64,000 nt of DNA from Chytriomyces cf. hyalinus JEL632. Taxonomy: Eukaryota; Chytridiomycota; Chytridiomycetes; Chytridiales; Chytriomycetaceae. Positions within the stretch are counted from its first letter, which is position 1. Each line of letters opens with the position of its first letter. The DNA lies in NCBI GenBank assembly GCA_025435555.1, contig JAIWWG010000014.1, positions 475,850 through 539,849 on the forward strand. Direction: 5' to 3'. Below are positions 1 to 12,368 of the stretch, in pieces. The notes under the pieces are model-generated. The model was not told the origin of the DNA and searched no databases. It saw only the letters and a list, made by a program, of their open reading frames with translations. The translations under genes were made by a program, and so were the position numbers.

Positions 1-287
1 CCCTCATTTTTCCGGTAAAACCCTTATTCTCCGATCCAAAAGTGTGACAAACAGATGTGCCACCCAAAACCGTATAAAATGCGCTACTTCCCAGCTCCAA
101 ATCATTCACAACACTCTCAGAATACTCCAAAATGCTCAACTCCCCATTCCCTGCATTTCTGTGAGTTTTGGTGCTTCTGGACGCAATCCTGGTGCTGCTA
201 TTAACACCAACAACTCCAACACTTCCAGGATCCGAATTTGAACAGGATTTGACAGCACCGGTAGTGCCAGTATCCCACACCAGGCTG

Positions 288-2187
288 ATGACAAGTTTGG
301 ATCTGCATGGATTCAGATTGACTTGAACAACAGCAGCATTCGTGACAAGAGATGTGGCAGCACTGGCAGTGAAGTTGTGGAAGACGCCGCTCCTGAAGAA
401 CAAGGGCCATGCAAGAGTGCACTTTGGGCAATGAGCAAGTTCCCAAGTACATGGATTCAGCGCGACTCCAAAAACAGCAGCATCCAGTTCCCAACTTTTG
501 AAAGCACTGGTGGCGAAGCAGTTGATGATTGTGCTCCCAAGGTCACAAACCCCTGAAGAACGCGCTCCGTGCAAGTAACAAATTTGGAGTTTCCTGGCCA
601 AAGTATGACTTCAACAATGGTGCTAGCATGCCCAACCAAATGGCAGACGACAGCACTGGTGGTGAAGTTATGGAGGACGTTGCTCCAGGAGAAGAAACAC
701 CACGCAAGAATGAACTCCGAGCCATGAACAAGTTTCCAAGTGCATGGATTCAACGTGACTCCAGAAACACCAGCATCTGGTCGCCGACTGTTGACAGCAC
801 TGGCGGTGAGGTTATGGATGACTTAGCTCCGCAAGCAACACTGCCACGCAAGTGTATGTTCAAAGGCTTCAAGAGATTTGGCGCTGCTGCATTGAAGCTG
901 TTTTGGAGGAAGAATGCGCCAAGCAACCGCGAAAAAGACATCACCGCCTGTTTGAACTGCTGCCCAAATTCTCGAAGCGCTGCAAGCTAGGAAACGCGAT
1001 GGCTCAAGATGGGTTTGGTGTTGTTTTGATGGTGACGCGCCTGAGTGACAGCAAACAGGTAACCGACTTTTGTTGCTATTCGAGCGCTTCCAATTGAAAT
1101 GACCAGGTTGCTGTCAAATTCATCAAAACCGAGAAAATTTCGCACACCATGTGGCTTCCAGATCCACGTAATCCAAACAGAGACTTAGTTCCTCCGGCAT
1201 CCAAGCAGTACACTCTGCTCATTACAGAGTTGCATGGAAGTCATGGGGCGCTGCCTCAGAGTTCTGTTGGACCTAGCAGCAGTTGCAGCACTCTGCTTGG
1301 AGACGAGAGCACACCCTTTGATCTGTTTGAGTGCATAAGTAATGTTATTTCAGAATTTCTTCCTCCCTCGCTATTCAACCAACGTTTGTCTTAATTTGAA
1401 CCAAACCTGAACAACAGGGACACGTGAGTATAGTATGAAGCTGCATCTACACGCAAATTACTTACATATCCAAACATAAAAGAGCACCACCTCGCTGTAC
1501 CAGTGGCACGGAAAGTGGCTGTACGATATGTGCAAACCGAGGGAATTGTTCACCGCGATATGAAGGACGTGAAAATCGTCATTGACTCTAATTTACTAAA
1601 AATTAAAATCATTGACCTTTGGGAGCGCTGCCTTCATTCCGAAATGGGACCTCTTTACTCAGTTTTTCGGCACTCACACAGCAAATTTAGAAGTGATACT
1701 CACCACATTTCGGCCTCGGGACCGTGGTACGGTGGCTCGCGTGGGTAATCGTTCCGAAAAACTGAGTAAAGAGGTTCCGTTTCGGAATAAATAAAAAAAA
1801 AGACAGGCGCTGGGTGGCCTTTTATATACCATGGTTTTTGGAGAAACCCCATTTCCCACTACGGTTGATACCCCCAACAGATAGTTGGCTATACCGCACG
1901 GATGCCGCTTGGATTCTGACTGGCAAAACAACCTGGTGAATCTATCCTTACCAACCCAGACATGATGAAAGCACATTAATAATCTCGCGTTTTACACTTG
2001 TAGGGTGATCCGACGATTGCTGGACTGTTCTCCGTTTGATCGTAAGACAATTCAGAAGGTTAGGGTCTTTGGTCTTGGCTGTTGTACTTGGGTCCTCAAC
2101 TATGCTTCTGTCAATCAGGTGTTGGAGCACCCGTGGATGAAACATGAAGTGGAGTTTTACCGCAACGAGAATGTTTCGGCGGCCTGA
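288..2187 (+). pseudogene. Decayed CAMK-like protein kinase (kinase copy 1)
   Basis: Degenerate paralogue of the kinase at 53,974-56,043. Order along the strand: four imperfect repeats of about 45 residues around the motif STGGEV(M/V)(E/D)D.AP (288-850) with a frame break near 545; a glycine-loop relic ending in SDSKQ (about 985-1,060); the VAVKFIKTEK strand with the ATP lysine (1,104 on); an LLITELHG segment; a catalytic loop reading HRDMKD instead of HRDLKDEN (about 1,550); a DFG region broken by one extra base (about 1,617); and a C-terminal HPWMKHEVEF end (2,125-2,187). The alpha-C region is missing, and the P+1/APE region is replaced by unrelated sequence containing an inverted copy of the activation loop. 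The kinase identity is clear from alignment to the better copy; loss of function is inferred from the frameshifts and deletions. The 5' limit is uncertain. Confidence 0.7.
1637..1787. repeat. Inverted repeat built from the kinase activation loop
   Basis: Arms at 1637-1670 and 1754-1787 are 34 nt long and match at 32 positions when one is reverse-complemented; 83 bp lie between them. The left arm is real kinase sequence, because it reads FIPK..LFTQFFGT where the paralogue at 55,510-55,550 has PIPK..FFAQFQGT. The right arm is therefore probably an inverted duplication, not one end of an inserted element. Confidence 0.7.
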
Positions 2188-2339
2188 ATGCAGTGAAGAC
2201 GCGTAAAAAACAAAAACAAAACAAAACAAACCCATCAAAAATGAAACAGATCTGCGAAGAATCGCGCAACACCTCCGGGCCCAAGTTTTACAATCACTTC
2301 ATTCTTTATTTTCTTTTGCCAACTACCTACACACAGCCA

Positions 2340-5300
2340 TTACTTGGCAACCTCAATCGTTTCCAGGACCCAATCCCCCGTCTCCCTTCGAATCTGCCAC
2401 GTCCCAAAGTAATGACTATTTGTGCGAATCGCAATGACACGAACAAAGCGCTGAAAGTTGACTGTTTTGATGCGCGCAAACGAATCTGACGCAATTTTGC
2501 TCACGGCTGCGACAAAGTCATCGAGGTTTACAATCTTTTGGCCGTTGATTTCAGTCACAAATGAGAGCGGGTGTAGTTGGTACATTTGCGCTGGGCTGCC
2601 TTCGTATACTACGGAGCAAAGGACTCCTTCAGGAACAGCTTTGAGTTGTTGGTAAACTGCTTTGTGGGGCACTGAAGGAAACGCGCCGTTTTAGTTGAGC
2701 GTGAAGTCAGAAGATTTGAAAAGTAACCGTACTTTGGAAAACTGCTCCCGACCATCCAACAATTCGCTCAGACGTGTTGATTTCCATCAGCGATGCAGGC
2801 ACAGTGACTTGAGTCTCTTTCTTGTCACGGATGACAGTCTACCAAGCACAAAATCAGAGCATCAACTCCAACAACTGGATAAAAAAACAAAAAGCGGACT
2901 TTACCAAATTCAATTCCTTCATATCCGTACGCTTCATAATGTCCAAATAATTCGTCGCAGGCTCCTGATCCACCGCCAAAATCATATCCCCCTCCTTCAA
3001 CAACCCCGACGCCTCCGCACCCGACGCAATCCGCCGCACAACCAATACATTGCGTCTACTCGAATGAGATTCCTCAATCTTTTTCACCCACGCATCGGAA
3101 AGCCCCAAAACGCGTGCATGTGCAATTTGCGCATACGTTAGTTCCGCTTCGAGCGTGTAATTCGATACAGTGTGATTCGTCAGCGCAAAGTCGGTTTTGC
3201 CGCCGTTCTTGCTGGATAGGACAAGTTTACGCACGTGATCCAGTGTGGGCGTGATGAGACTCATGGGCATGCCCATAAAGAATTCACTTTTCCCTTTGGA
3301 CGAGTATTTTGAGTGTGCTGCAAAGAGTGCTTGCACTTGGCCAGAGTCGTCTGTGAGGACTCCGCCGGTTCCGAGCGGGTTTTCGAGTTCGATTCCTTCG
3401 ACATTTATTGAGCGGAAACATGGTGGCATGGGTTCCGAGACAAAGAATTGGCGAATGTTTGTAACGACCGTTTTTCGCACGAGCGCCTGATACGCTTTTG
3501 AAAGACAGACCATATGCACTAAACAAAGAGAAACGCGAAAAGAAACATCATCAAAACCCCAGTCAAATTTTGCTATTTGATAAACTCACCAGAATCTCCT
3601 TGACTCAAATCTTTGGGAGAAATAGTCGCGCTCTTCACAAACGTATCCCCCAGCAGCTCGACATCGTATTTCAAAAGAACAAAGTTGTACACTTGATGAA
3701 TGAAAAGGATTTTCCCTGGGATGATGATGCTGTTGCAGAACGTGAGCAAGACGTCTCCCAGAGTGATTGGAATTGTGTGTCGGTCTCCCAGCACGAGACC
3801 GAGTTCAGCATCAACAACAACTCCGACGCCAGCGCTGACAGAGTGAGCGATTCCATCAATATAGAAGGGCATCTAATTCAATTTGAAAGTGTTACTCGTT
3901 CGTCCAAAAAAAACAAAGGCGCTCAAAGACATTACGTGAAATTCGATATGAATCAGCGATGGAATAACGGCTTTTCCAGGTCCCAAATTTTCATCCAACG
4001 CCAAATGTGAAGCAGTATGTTTCTCATAAATAGCAGGTCCAACACACGGTGTCATTTTAGAATAGTTCCAAAGTCCAGTCTCATCTAATCTCAAAAAAAT
4101 TTCAACACAAGCGAAAACCAAGCAATTGTAAAAAACACACACAAACCATCTCGCCTCGCCATATTAAACCCATGCCACCTCCGATCAACTTGGACTAGTG
4201 AAACGCGCTCCTTATTGATATCAGACAAGTGATAGAACCTCATCGGAACGCGTTCACGATCCCGCAGTGTTTCCATTACTTCGACAAATTTTTCGAGAGT
4301 GGGAACTGGAACGTTATTCAGCTCCATGATGCAGCTTTTTTTGGATACACCCGCCATTCCAAGCATGTATCCAGCAGATGCAACAAAAACACCAGCTGAA
4401 GTAGATCGATTGTTGATGTGGTTAATATGTGTCAAGTCTACGCAAGCGAGGGAGAACAACAAACCTGCTGGAACCATATAACTTTGCGCCATTTGATACG
4501 AGACAGTATTTAAAATACCACCGCCAATTTCGATATATCGATCAGGCGTGATAGAATGAAGATCCTGAACCGTAACAGTGTACTCTTTAATGTCGACTCC
4601 CCTATGTGACGGTCAATTTATAAATAGACGTCCGTGAGCGCGCATTTCGCATTAAGTTTGATTTTTCGTGGCCGATGTTTACCGTTGCACTGTAAACTGA
4701 ACAGTTTCACCAACAGACGAGTCAAACACATCTTCCAGCGGAACAAATTTCGTCAAAAGCTTATTGTTGATGCGAATAATAATATCCCCCGTTTCAATCA
4801 CACCGTCAGCAGGTCCCTTTGGAATGACTTGACTGTTCAAAAACCCATCCAAAATGTTTTCAGATGCCCTTTGTTTTCGAAAGCAAGATTTTTCTCTCTT
4901 ACCTCACAACAAGCATTCCAGTCCCTTCAGGAAATTCCGTCCGAATTTCTGCTTCAACTTCTGATCTCAATCCAAGACGCTTCACTTCATCATACGGCGA
5001 AAATTTAAAAATTGTTTGCAGCGTCCCTCGTGGTATTTGCGTCACTCCATTTTTCAGAAATTCCAGCACTCGTACAACGCGATCCAGCGGTAGAAAGAAT
5101 GACGATGCGGCTGAAGTGGATCCACCTGATAATCCCACGTCGGAAGTAAACTTTAGTTTTTACAAAACTATGAACAGGCCCATCAAAATTTTTGAATCAG
5201 AACCTGCATTCAAAGCAATAGCCTCTCCATCAACGTTAATCACTGGCGACCCGGAACTCCCTCCAGACGTCATGGATGCAGCTTGGTAATAAAACGTGTT

Positions 5301-6050
5301 CCAATCGTTATACTTGCCCATTCCATAGAATGGAGCTTTCCGGTCCAGTCGTGCCAGTGTTCCGCTTAATATGCTCAGTCTTTCTCCGCTGTCATTTCCA
5401 ACCTTTATCAAAATATAAGATGAGCATAAAAAAAACGCGATGTGGGGAAGATCTTTTTTCCATCACAGAGGAACGCACCACTCGAATATCGACACCAATG
5501 CGCACTTTTTCTGGAGATACGACAAGAGGAATTTCAACCAAATCCATGTACTTGATGTCGTTTGGGTTAAATTGAAAGAATCCAAAGTCATGAACAGGGT
5601 CTCTGAGTGAGCAGAAAATTGCAATTCAGCACCAGCCGCAAAACAAATGACGCGCGAGCCGTTTGGGTCATTTTCATTCTTTTTGGAAAATGCTCTCTCA
5701 CCTGTACACGGGAGTAAGCTTGATCTCCTCTTTCGAAGTGTTAAAGATGCCCTCCGCCAGAATCGGACCCGGATGCACAACATGTCTGTTTGATAGAATA
5801 AGACCTCGTTTCTTGTCGACAACGAATCCGCTTGCTTGTGAAGACTTTTGCGAGTCCGTATCTGTCAAAAAAAGTTGATGAGGTTCCATCCACGACTGGA
5901 CGAGAGTGCGCTAAAGAACACACCGAATGAACGCACGACAATCATTTTGATGGATACAATGGCAGGAATGATGCGCGTGAGGGTGTGTTCCCACTGCTTG
6001 CTGTTGACACTTATCTCGGGGACATCCTGGGGGCACACAGGTTGAGGCAT
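2340..6050 (-). CDS. nma111: Nma111-type nuclear HtrA serine protease with PDZ domains
   Basis: Pro-apoptotic nuclear HtrA-family serine endoprotease. Thirteen exons join in frame to 962 aa, close to the roughly 1,000 aa usual in fungi: 6050-5924, 5861-5702, 5602-5479, 5402-5204, 5125-4903, 4868-4683, 4601-4465, 4395-4147, 4084-3936, 3872-3590, 3518-2905, 2838-2733, 2671-2340. All three catalytic residues of the N-terminal protease domain are visible: His in SNRHVVHPG, Asp in [10 protein letters not shown] and Ser in [13 protein letters not shown] domain follows ([19 protein letters not shown]), then the degenerate second protease half typical of this family ([17 protein letters not shown], without a catalytic triad) and a second PDZ region ([18 protein letters not shown]). 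The start is the first ATG before [15 protein letters not shown]. The 69-nt intron between exons 7 and 8 has no stop and could be retained. No disruption seen. Confidence 0.93.
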
Positions 6051-6297
6051 TATGAGTCAATGGTGGCCTATACGCACAGATTTAAGTTAAGGTGGGGTTA
6101 CGTTTATGCCCTGCTCCGAGGTTAACATGTCGTCCACTGATGCCACGGCCGAGTCCATTTTTGTAAATGTTTGGACTAAATAAATATTTACGGGTCCGGC
6201 TGTCCCCACCAGGACACAAGAGACAGAGCGGACGTATCTTTCAGCTGTGATGAGATTTTCTTTTATTTGATACCCTATTTGCACATACACATACAAG

Positions 6298-7219
6298 CTA
6301 AGCCGATCTGGATGGAGAAGACACGATAAAGTTTGGATCCTCAACGTCAGCCACATGCCCATCCACTTCCACTTCTATTTCCTTTTTTCCGTTTCCTCTG
6401 CTTTGAGACACCCAGAGGTACACAAGTCCAAACTGCATGAGATAGTTAGAGTTGTGCATCAATGCTCAGACGCCCAGATAATGAAAAACTCACCACAAAC
6501 GCAGCAACCAGCGGTCCCGCAGACAAGAGCGTAGCCCACCTCTGCTCACTGTTGGCCCATGGAGCCCTGAGGTAGTTGGGATCACGCGCAGGCACAAACT
6601 CAATGGGAGACCCGGCAGTGTAGTTGTAATGTTTCGAGGAGATGCGTTTGAAAGCCGGTTGACTGTAGCATTCAAAGTCACTTCTCAGGGGCGTCACAAA
6701 TATGCGGCCTTGAAGGTTGAGGAAAGTCAATAAAACTGCACGAAAATGAGATATGGAATCCTTACCAGCAATGTTGATCCAGGAAACAAACATCACACAG
6801 CCGTGGAACGCTTTCAACGTCAACATCTCGCGCAGAGCTTTCATGAACGAGTTTGATCCTTGATTGGCGCCCTGCCTCCGTTTAAACACACCCTTCATGT
6901 GCAGCGTGATTGCGATCCATCCAACGGTCAACCCCAGCATCACCCACAAGAACGAGTAAATGACGCCCGTGGGCAGTCCCTTGTTGTGAATAACGATGGA
7001 TGTGGCGGTTGCCCAGAGCATAGCAATAATGTACAGCTTTCCGAGCCAGGAGTGCAGGAATCGAGTGCGTGGATGAATACGGGTGATCATGCATAGGAAG
7101 CCTGAAATGGCAGTGATGTATGCAAATACGATATGCCACCAGTAAAAGTCGCGTGAGCAGGAGAGGGAGTCGTAGACAAAGGTGTATTCGAGCGTGAGAC
7201 TTGAATCAGCTTCAAACAT
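6298..7219 (-). CDS. Multi-pass membrane protein, DUF2306-like (copy 1)
   Basis: Three exons (7219-6766, 6708-6494, 6432-6298) give 267 aa. Several hydrophobic helices are visible (HIVFAYITAISGFLCMI, LHSWLGKLYIIAMLWATATS, GVIYSFLWVMLGLTVGWIAI), with the arrangement HxWLGKxY then a GLPTGVIYS loop that resembles DUF2306 membrane proteins; the function of that family is not established. A short charged cytosolic-type tail is encoded by exon 3. The start MFEADSS was chosen because it aligns with MFDTNADS of the neighbouring paralogue; an upstream in-frame ATG would add about 35 unconserved residues. Both genes share both intron positions and a 215-bp middle exon, so they arose by tandem duplication. 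Confidence 0.8.
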
Positions 7220-7464
7220 TTGGATGGTCTGATATAAGGTGGGTTGGGGTGGATACTGTGGGTGGGTTGGAGTGTAGCTTGGATGTAGACTGGTTGTATG
7301 TTTTGAGGGAGGGCCTATTTTCACCGGCGCCGCTTTTTAACATGTCCAGTTAGTAATAGGTCCCAAACACGCACCCACACCTTGTTCAGGGTTTCAAACA
7401 AACTTAAAAATTTTGGAAATGTTACTTGGATCGATCGAGCCAAATGCTTTATTTGAAATGCGCT

Positions 7465-8323
7465 TTATTCTTCAAGAAGTTCAGGCTCTGCCTTGACGCC
7501 TTTGTTTCCACTCGATACACAGCAGAACAGAAGCCCCACCTGTGTAAACTGTTAGTCCATGTCTTCAAACCATATCATCACACGTACCAAGAATGCTCCA
7601 ACGTATGGCCCAATCGACATGATCGCAGCCCATCTCTGCTCGCCATTAGCCCATGGCGCTCTGCCGTAGTTTGGATCATGGGTGGGCACCAGCTGGATCC
7701 CAGTCCCGTTTTTGTAGTCAAAGATCTTGGACTTGACGTTTTTGTACGCGGGATACGTGCTGCATTCAAAGTCGTTTGTCAATGGAGTCACGAATATGCG
7801 GCCTGTTTGAATAAACAGAAAACGCGTCCATCTTAGATTCCGAGATTTAAAACAAACTGACCATACCAGCAATGTTGATCCACGACACAAACATGATACA
7901 CCCATGGAACGCCTTCAACGTACACATCTCACTGCAAGCATTCAAAAACCTGTTACGTCCAGTGTACCACTTTCCCCCTTTGAAAACACGCTTCATGTGC
8001 AGCGTGATGGCAAACCATCCAAGCGTCAACCCAACCAACACCCAAATAAACGAATAGATAACACCCGTCGGCAACCCCTTTGTATGAATCACGAGAGACG
8101 TGCCCGTAGCCCACAGCATCGCAATAATGTACACTTTCCCGAACCACGAATGCAGAAAATAAAGCCGTGTATGCAGGCGCGTGATCATGCATATAATGCC
8201 GCTGATGCCAGTGATGTAGGCAAAGGCAATGTGCGATGGATAGATGGCTCGCCAGCACGAGAGCGAGTCCAGGACAAAAGTGTGTTCGAGAGTGGTGAAT
8301 GAGTCCGCGTTTGTGTCAAACAT
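7465..8323 (-). CDS. Multi-pass membrane protein, DUF2306-like (copy 2)
   Basis: Tandem paralogue of the gene at 6,298-7,219, same strand. Exons 8323-7867, 7802-7588 and 7539-7465 join in frame to 248 aa. Conserved blocks with copy 1 include HIAFAYITGISGIICMITR, HSWFGKVYIIAMLWATGTS, KGLPTGVIYSF, KAFHGC(I/V)MFVSWINIAG and RAPWAN.EQRWA. The short last exon differs fully from copy 1 and ends in an acidic EPELLEE tail. Integral membrane location is inferred from four or more hydrophobic stretches; no enzymatic motif was recognised. Confidence 0.8.
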
Positions 8324-8676
8324 GCTTTTTGTTGTCCAGGTTTTTGGGTTTTTTTCTGTTTTGGGAGAATTGTCAATTGTGCTTTTGTCGGTTGAATCAC
8401 AATTACAACCTTTGTATGTGTTCGCGGTTATGGGTGTTTGAGAGTTAACGGCGTCCAGGATCGCACTGATTTAGTCAAAAACTCGTGTGCTGCGTGCGTG
8501 CCGCATCGCTGACAGCTGGCAGTCAGGCTGTGCTTTGGAGGAAAGACTCGCTCCGAGTTCAATTCCCACTACGACCTGCTGTTGATCCATGCCCTTGTTC
8601 TGCTTGCTGCGCCTGCGCACAAGAAGGTTTGTCATCATTCTGATTGGCCGAGAATCCAATTTGGTAAAATAAAAAA
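8324..8676. other. Divergent intergenic region
   Basis: 353 bp between the start of DUF2306-like copy 2 (minus) and the TIR gene (plus), so it probably holds both promoters. No RNA gene or clear motif was recognised. A stretch resembling a B-box (gagttcaattcc, about 8,555) does not fold into a tRNA. Confidence 0.4.
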
Positions 8677-11600
8677 ATGTTCAAACCAGTTGATGTGGAA
8701 GACACGCTTCCAATCCTTCTCGACCCAACACTCCAACAAGCGGCCATCACCCCCGTCGCCAAGCGGCGCATCCTGTCTGACTTTCGCTCAAACTTTCCTT
8801 CAAATGATGTCGATCTCGGCAAGGAACTCATCGCCACCCAAGTGATCCCTCTGCTCAAGGCGGCAAAGTCAGACCCCAACAGATCGTTGCTGTGGATGCT
8901 GGACGGACTCAGTCATCCTTTGAGTTATAGCGTTCTGCAGCCGCAGTTCTTTGAGGATGATATGGAACTGGCATTTGAACTGCTTGATACCATGCGCGAC
9001 AATATTTTCAGTCAGCCCGATGAAGCGATTGCGTCCGATTGCGATGAGCTCAAGTACCTGGCTTATTTCCTGGCCTCGTTCTTTAGAAATGACGCTGTGA
9101 GAAAGCACCTTCACAAGCATCTCACGCTTGAGTTTATTGAAAAATGGGCGCTACTTGTACGTTTCCTTCTTTCAAAATCTCAACCCGTGAACCGAGTCCA
9201 ACGAACTAAAAATAATTCATGTTTTTTTTTTTTTGAAAGTGTCCGCGTTTCGAAATTGGGGAGAAACTGCTCTACATCTTACGTGAAGTGGAACCCCCTC
9301 TGGACATTCCAGATCCCTTGAAAAGTCAACTGGAAAGTTTCGACAACTCGCGCTTCCAAATCCTTCAAAAAAGTCTGCAACAAACTTCTCCCTTGGTATG
9401 CGTGGATGAACAGGCAGCTCCTCAAGCCAGACGTGCTTCCATGAAAGTTGTCAAGGCAGCCACCGAAACATTAAGCTCGCCAAATTCGTCTCGCAGTCAA
9501 AGACAGAAAGCGACTCAAGCCATTCAAGAATTTGGAACCATCGCGCTTAAGCTTGCTCAGCAACCCGATTTCCCGCAGTTGACGGATTTGTGGATGGACA
9601 TTATCACCAACGTGCGCAGATTAATCGATACCAACGTTATCCTCAAAGAAGAGGCTGGATGGTACATGGACAGCCTCATTCAAGTGTGCAAGGCATGCGT
9701 AGAAGACGGGCAAAGCGGCATTGTAGATTGGTTCGCCGGAGGCTACATCTTGACGGATTATATGAAGCAAATTGCAGACAGTCAGCCGGACGCTGCAGAA
9801 AATCTTGTTGGAAACTTGTTCAAATCGAGTGTACTCACGTCCCCCGAGATGTTTGTACTCGTTACGCAGATTAAGGAAGTGGGTACAAGGGCAGCGTTAA
9901 GGAACGTGGACGTGCTCATTAAATACGCGAAAGATGAGTCGGATGTTGGCGGGATTGCGCAAAATATTATAAATGACCATCCGGAACCGTTCTTTCCGTA
10001 TCTGCGTGATATCTTGGAGATTCCGGTGCGTCCATTTTGCACTCCTTTTCGATGATGCACTCTGTAAAATGCGTTAACTCATTTTTCTTGATCATTTCTT
10101 TTCAAATTCCAGAACCTGCTTTCACGGTTGTTACCGAATGTCCCCGCAACTCTTTTTGAAGTCAGCGATGTAGACTTGCTACTCCGCTACGCAAGCAACG
10201 CCAGTCTCTTTGCCTACGTCCCAACCGCCATTGGCGGCATCATAAAACTGAACCCATCCAAGTTCACGGACGAAACCGTAATTCGAAGCATGATTGAAAA
10301 ATTTAACTCTCCAGACAACCCCATGGCCGCCTATTCCGCCATCTCGCCCTACGCAATCACCGTTTTGACCACGATTTCGTCTAGTTCAAAAGAAGGCTGT
10401 CAAATCGCGTGTCCCATATTTTTCGAGCTGCTTTCAAACGTGTTGGGAAAATCACCACGTCATTCCGGTGCACACACTTCCGTGCAAATGATTCTCACTT
10501 CGTTGGCGAATTCTGCAAAGTTTTGCCCAGACGTTCTTCTCCCGCGTGAAAAGGAGATTATGGATTTACGAAACGATCCCATTAGCAATGAAGGATCCAT
10601 CTCCGATACGTTGGATCTGATTTACAATAACCTGCATGGTGTGTCGTTGCAGGCGTTGACGGAAAAGTTTTCAAATTCCATGAAGTCGCTGGGAATCAAC
10701 CCGGACGATCCGTTCTTTGATGCTGTGAAGGAATCTATGGATCGTGAAGAGCGGGAGGAGTATGATTGTATGCTGAGTTACAAGTAAGTTGGGGGAAAAC
10801 TTTTTTTTTTTTTTTTGGACATTTTTTTTATTCTATGGATTTTATTAGTTGGGGTCAACAACCCGTTGTGATCCGGATTCGAGACTCTCTTGTTGCGCGA
10901 GGATTCACCGTATGGCTCGATATGGAGCAAATGTCTGGAAACGTGTATGGAAAAATGGCAGAAGCTGTCTTGGGAAGCAAAGTTGTGATTCCATGCTTGT
11001 CTGCATCGTACGAGGTAAAAAAAAAAATGAAAAAAAAAACATAACGGAAAGAGATTTTTCAATCCACTGTACTGATACATTTTTCCAATTCATCTCATTA
11101 AAAAGGCTTCTGGCAACTGTAAACGTGAACTCGGTTTCGCCGCCGACCAAACACGTACAGGGAAAAAAATTGTCCCCGTTCGAATGGAAAACACAAACTT
11201 TACTTGGACTGCGCTTATTACTTCAGGTCTATTGTACACGTTTATCGATGGAAGCGAGACGCCCGATGCATGGGAACGAGCATTGGACGGGCTTGCGAAA
11301 GAGATTTCGGTGGTCGTGGGCAAACGCGAGCCAGTTTCGAACGTGTCCGAGGGTACATCTGAAAAGACGCAAGATGAGCTGTTTGAACAGGCTATTCAAA
11401 ATGCGCAGGAAAAAGAAAATCAAGTGTATGATTGCATGCTTAGTTACAAGTTGAGTTTTGCTGTTTTGATTTGTTCACTATTTTTCTTGTTTTCACGCTG
11501 AAGGTTATTTCGTTGTTACAAGTTGGGGACAGCAGGAATGCGTCATCAAAATCCGAGACAGTCTTGAATCTCGAGGCCTGACTGTCTGGATTGACCTTGA

Positions 11601-12298
11601 AGCCATGTCCGGGAATGTTTACTCGAAAATGGCCGAAGCAGTCCTCGGATCTCAAGTGATCGTCACCTGCATTTCGCATGGATATGAGGTGTCTTATTTG
11701 TTTTTTGTCTGTTTTGGTAAAAAGAGACTGACAATTTCTTTCGATCATCTCTGTTTTTTCCCAGGCTTCCGGAAACTGCAAACGCGAACTCAATTTCGCA
11801 TATGAGCAATCAAAGTACGGGAAAAAGTTGATTGCGCTTGAGTTGGAGGAAGGACCATTCACATGGACCGATGAAATCTTGAACGGAATTGATCGAATCA
11901 GTGTCAAGCGGCGCGAGATGCTTGAGCCGTTTGAATGGAACCGGGCCATGGATGAGCTTTCAGATGCTGTCAAGTTTGCGATTGCGAGTACTGCTGCGAA
12001 TGTTGCTATCGAAACTGCTGTCCCAGAGAGTACAGGTGTTCAAGTTGTCGAGGCGCCTGCAGTTGCGGAAATTCCAGCATCAGCTCCCATCTCGCACGTC
12101 GCCCCAGAATCAGTTGTCGACTCTGCGATAGTTTCACAGCTCCAAGCACGCATTGAGGACCTCGAAAGAAAGCTTCAAGAATCGGAAACGAAACGCGCGG
12201 AAGAAATTGAGCGTCTCGAAAAGAGTCTTTCTCAACAAATTGCCTTTACGAAAGCGATTGCAAACTTTTTGGGAGTGAAGCCGCCTTCTGAGGAATAA
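8677..12298 (+). CDS. Helical-repeat protein with two C-terminal TIR domains
   Basis: Seven exons (8677-9156, 9240-10025, 10113-10783, 10849-11014, 11106-11449, 11523-11688, 11765-12298) give 1,048 aa. Residues 1 to about 640 look like alpha-helical ARM/HEAT-type repeats. Two TIR domains follow, each opening with YDCMLSYK and continuing with IRDSL..RG.TVW(L/I)D, GNVY.KMAEAVLGS and ASGNCKREL.FA. The last ~75 residues form a coiled coil (LQARIEDLERKLQESETK). Both TIR modules are cut by introns at the same two places and have identical 166-bp middle exons, so one TIR arose by exon-level duplication. TIR domains either scaffold signalling or cleave NAD; the Glu in KMAEAV could correspond to a catalytic Glu, but the alignment is uncertain. 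ARM+TIR recalls SARM1 in outline, without visible SAM domains. Related genes lie at 16,470 and 39,323. Confidence 0.88.
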
Positions 12299-12368
12299 AT
12301 AACGACGCTTTGTTTTTTACTGTAAAAGTCTGCGGGGAATCAATCACTCAAAAAAAAAACCTCTTGCT

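Noticed and set aside
6087-6362. Minus-strand open frame upstream of nma111
   Set aside because: It overlaps the last exon of the DUF2306-like gene in another frame and has no conserved motif.
8540-8575. B-box-like gagttcaattcc suggesting a tRNA
   Set aside because: No matching T-stem, anticodon arm or acceptor stem can be formed.
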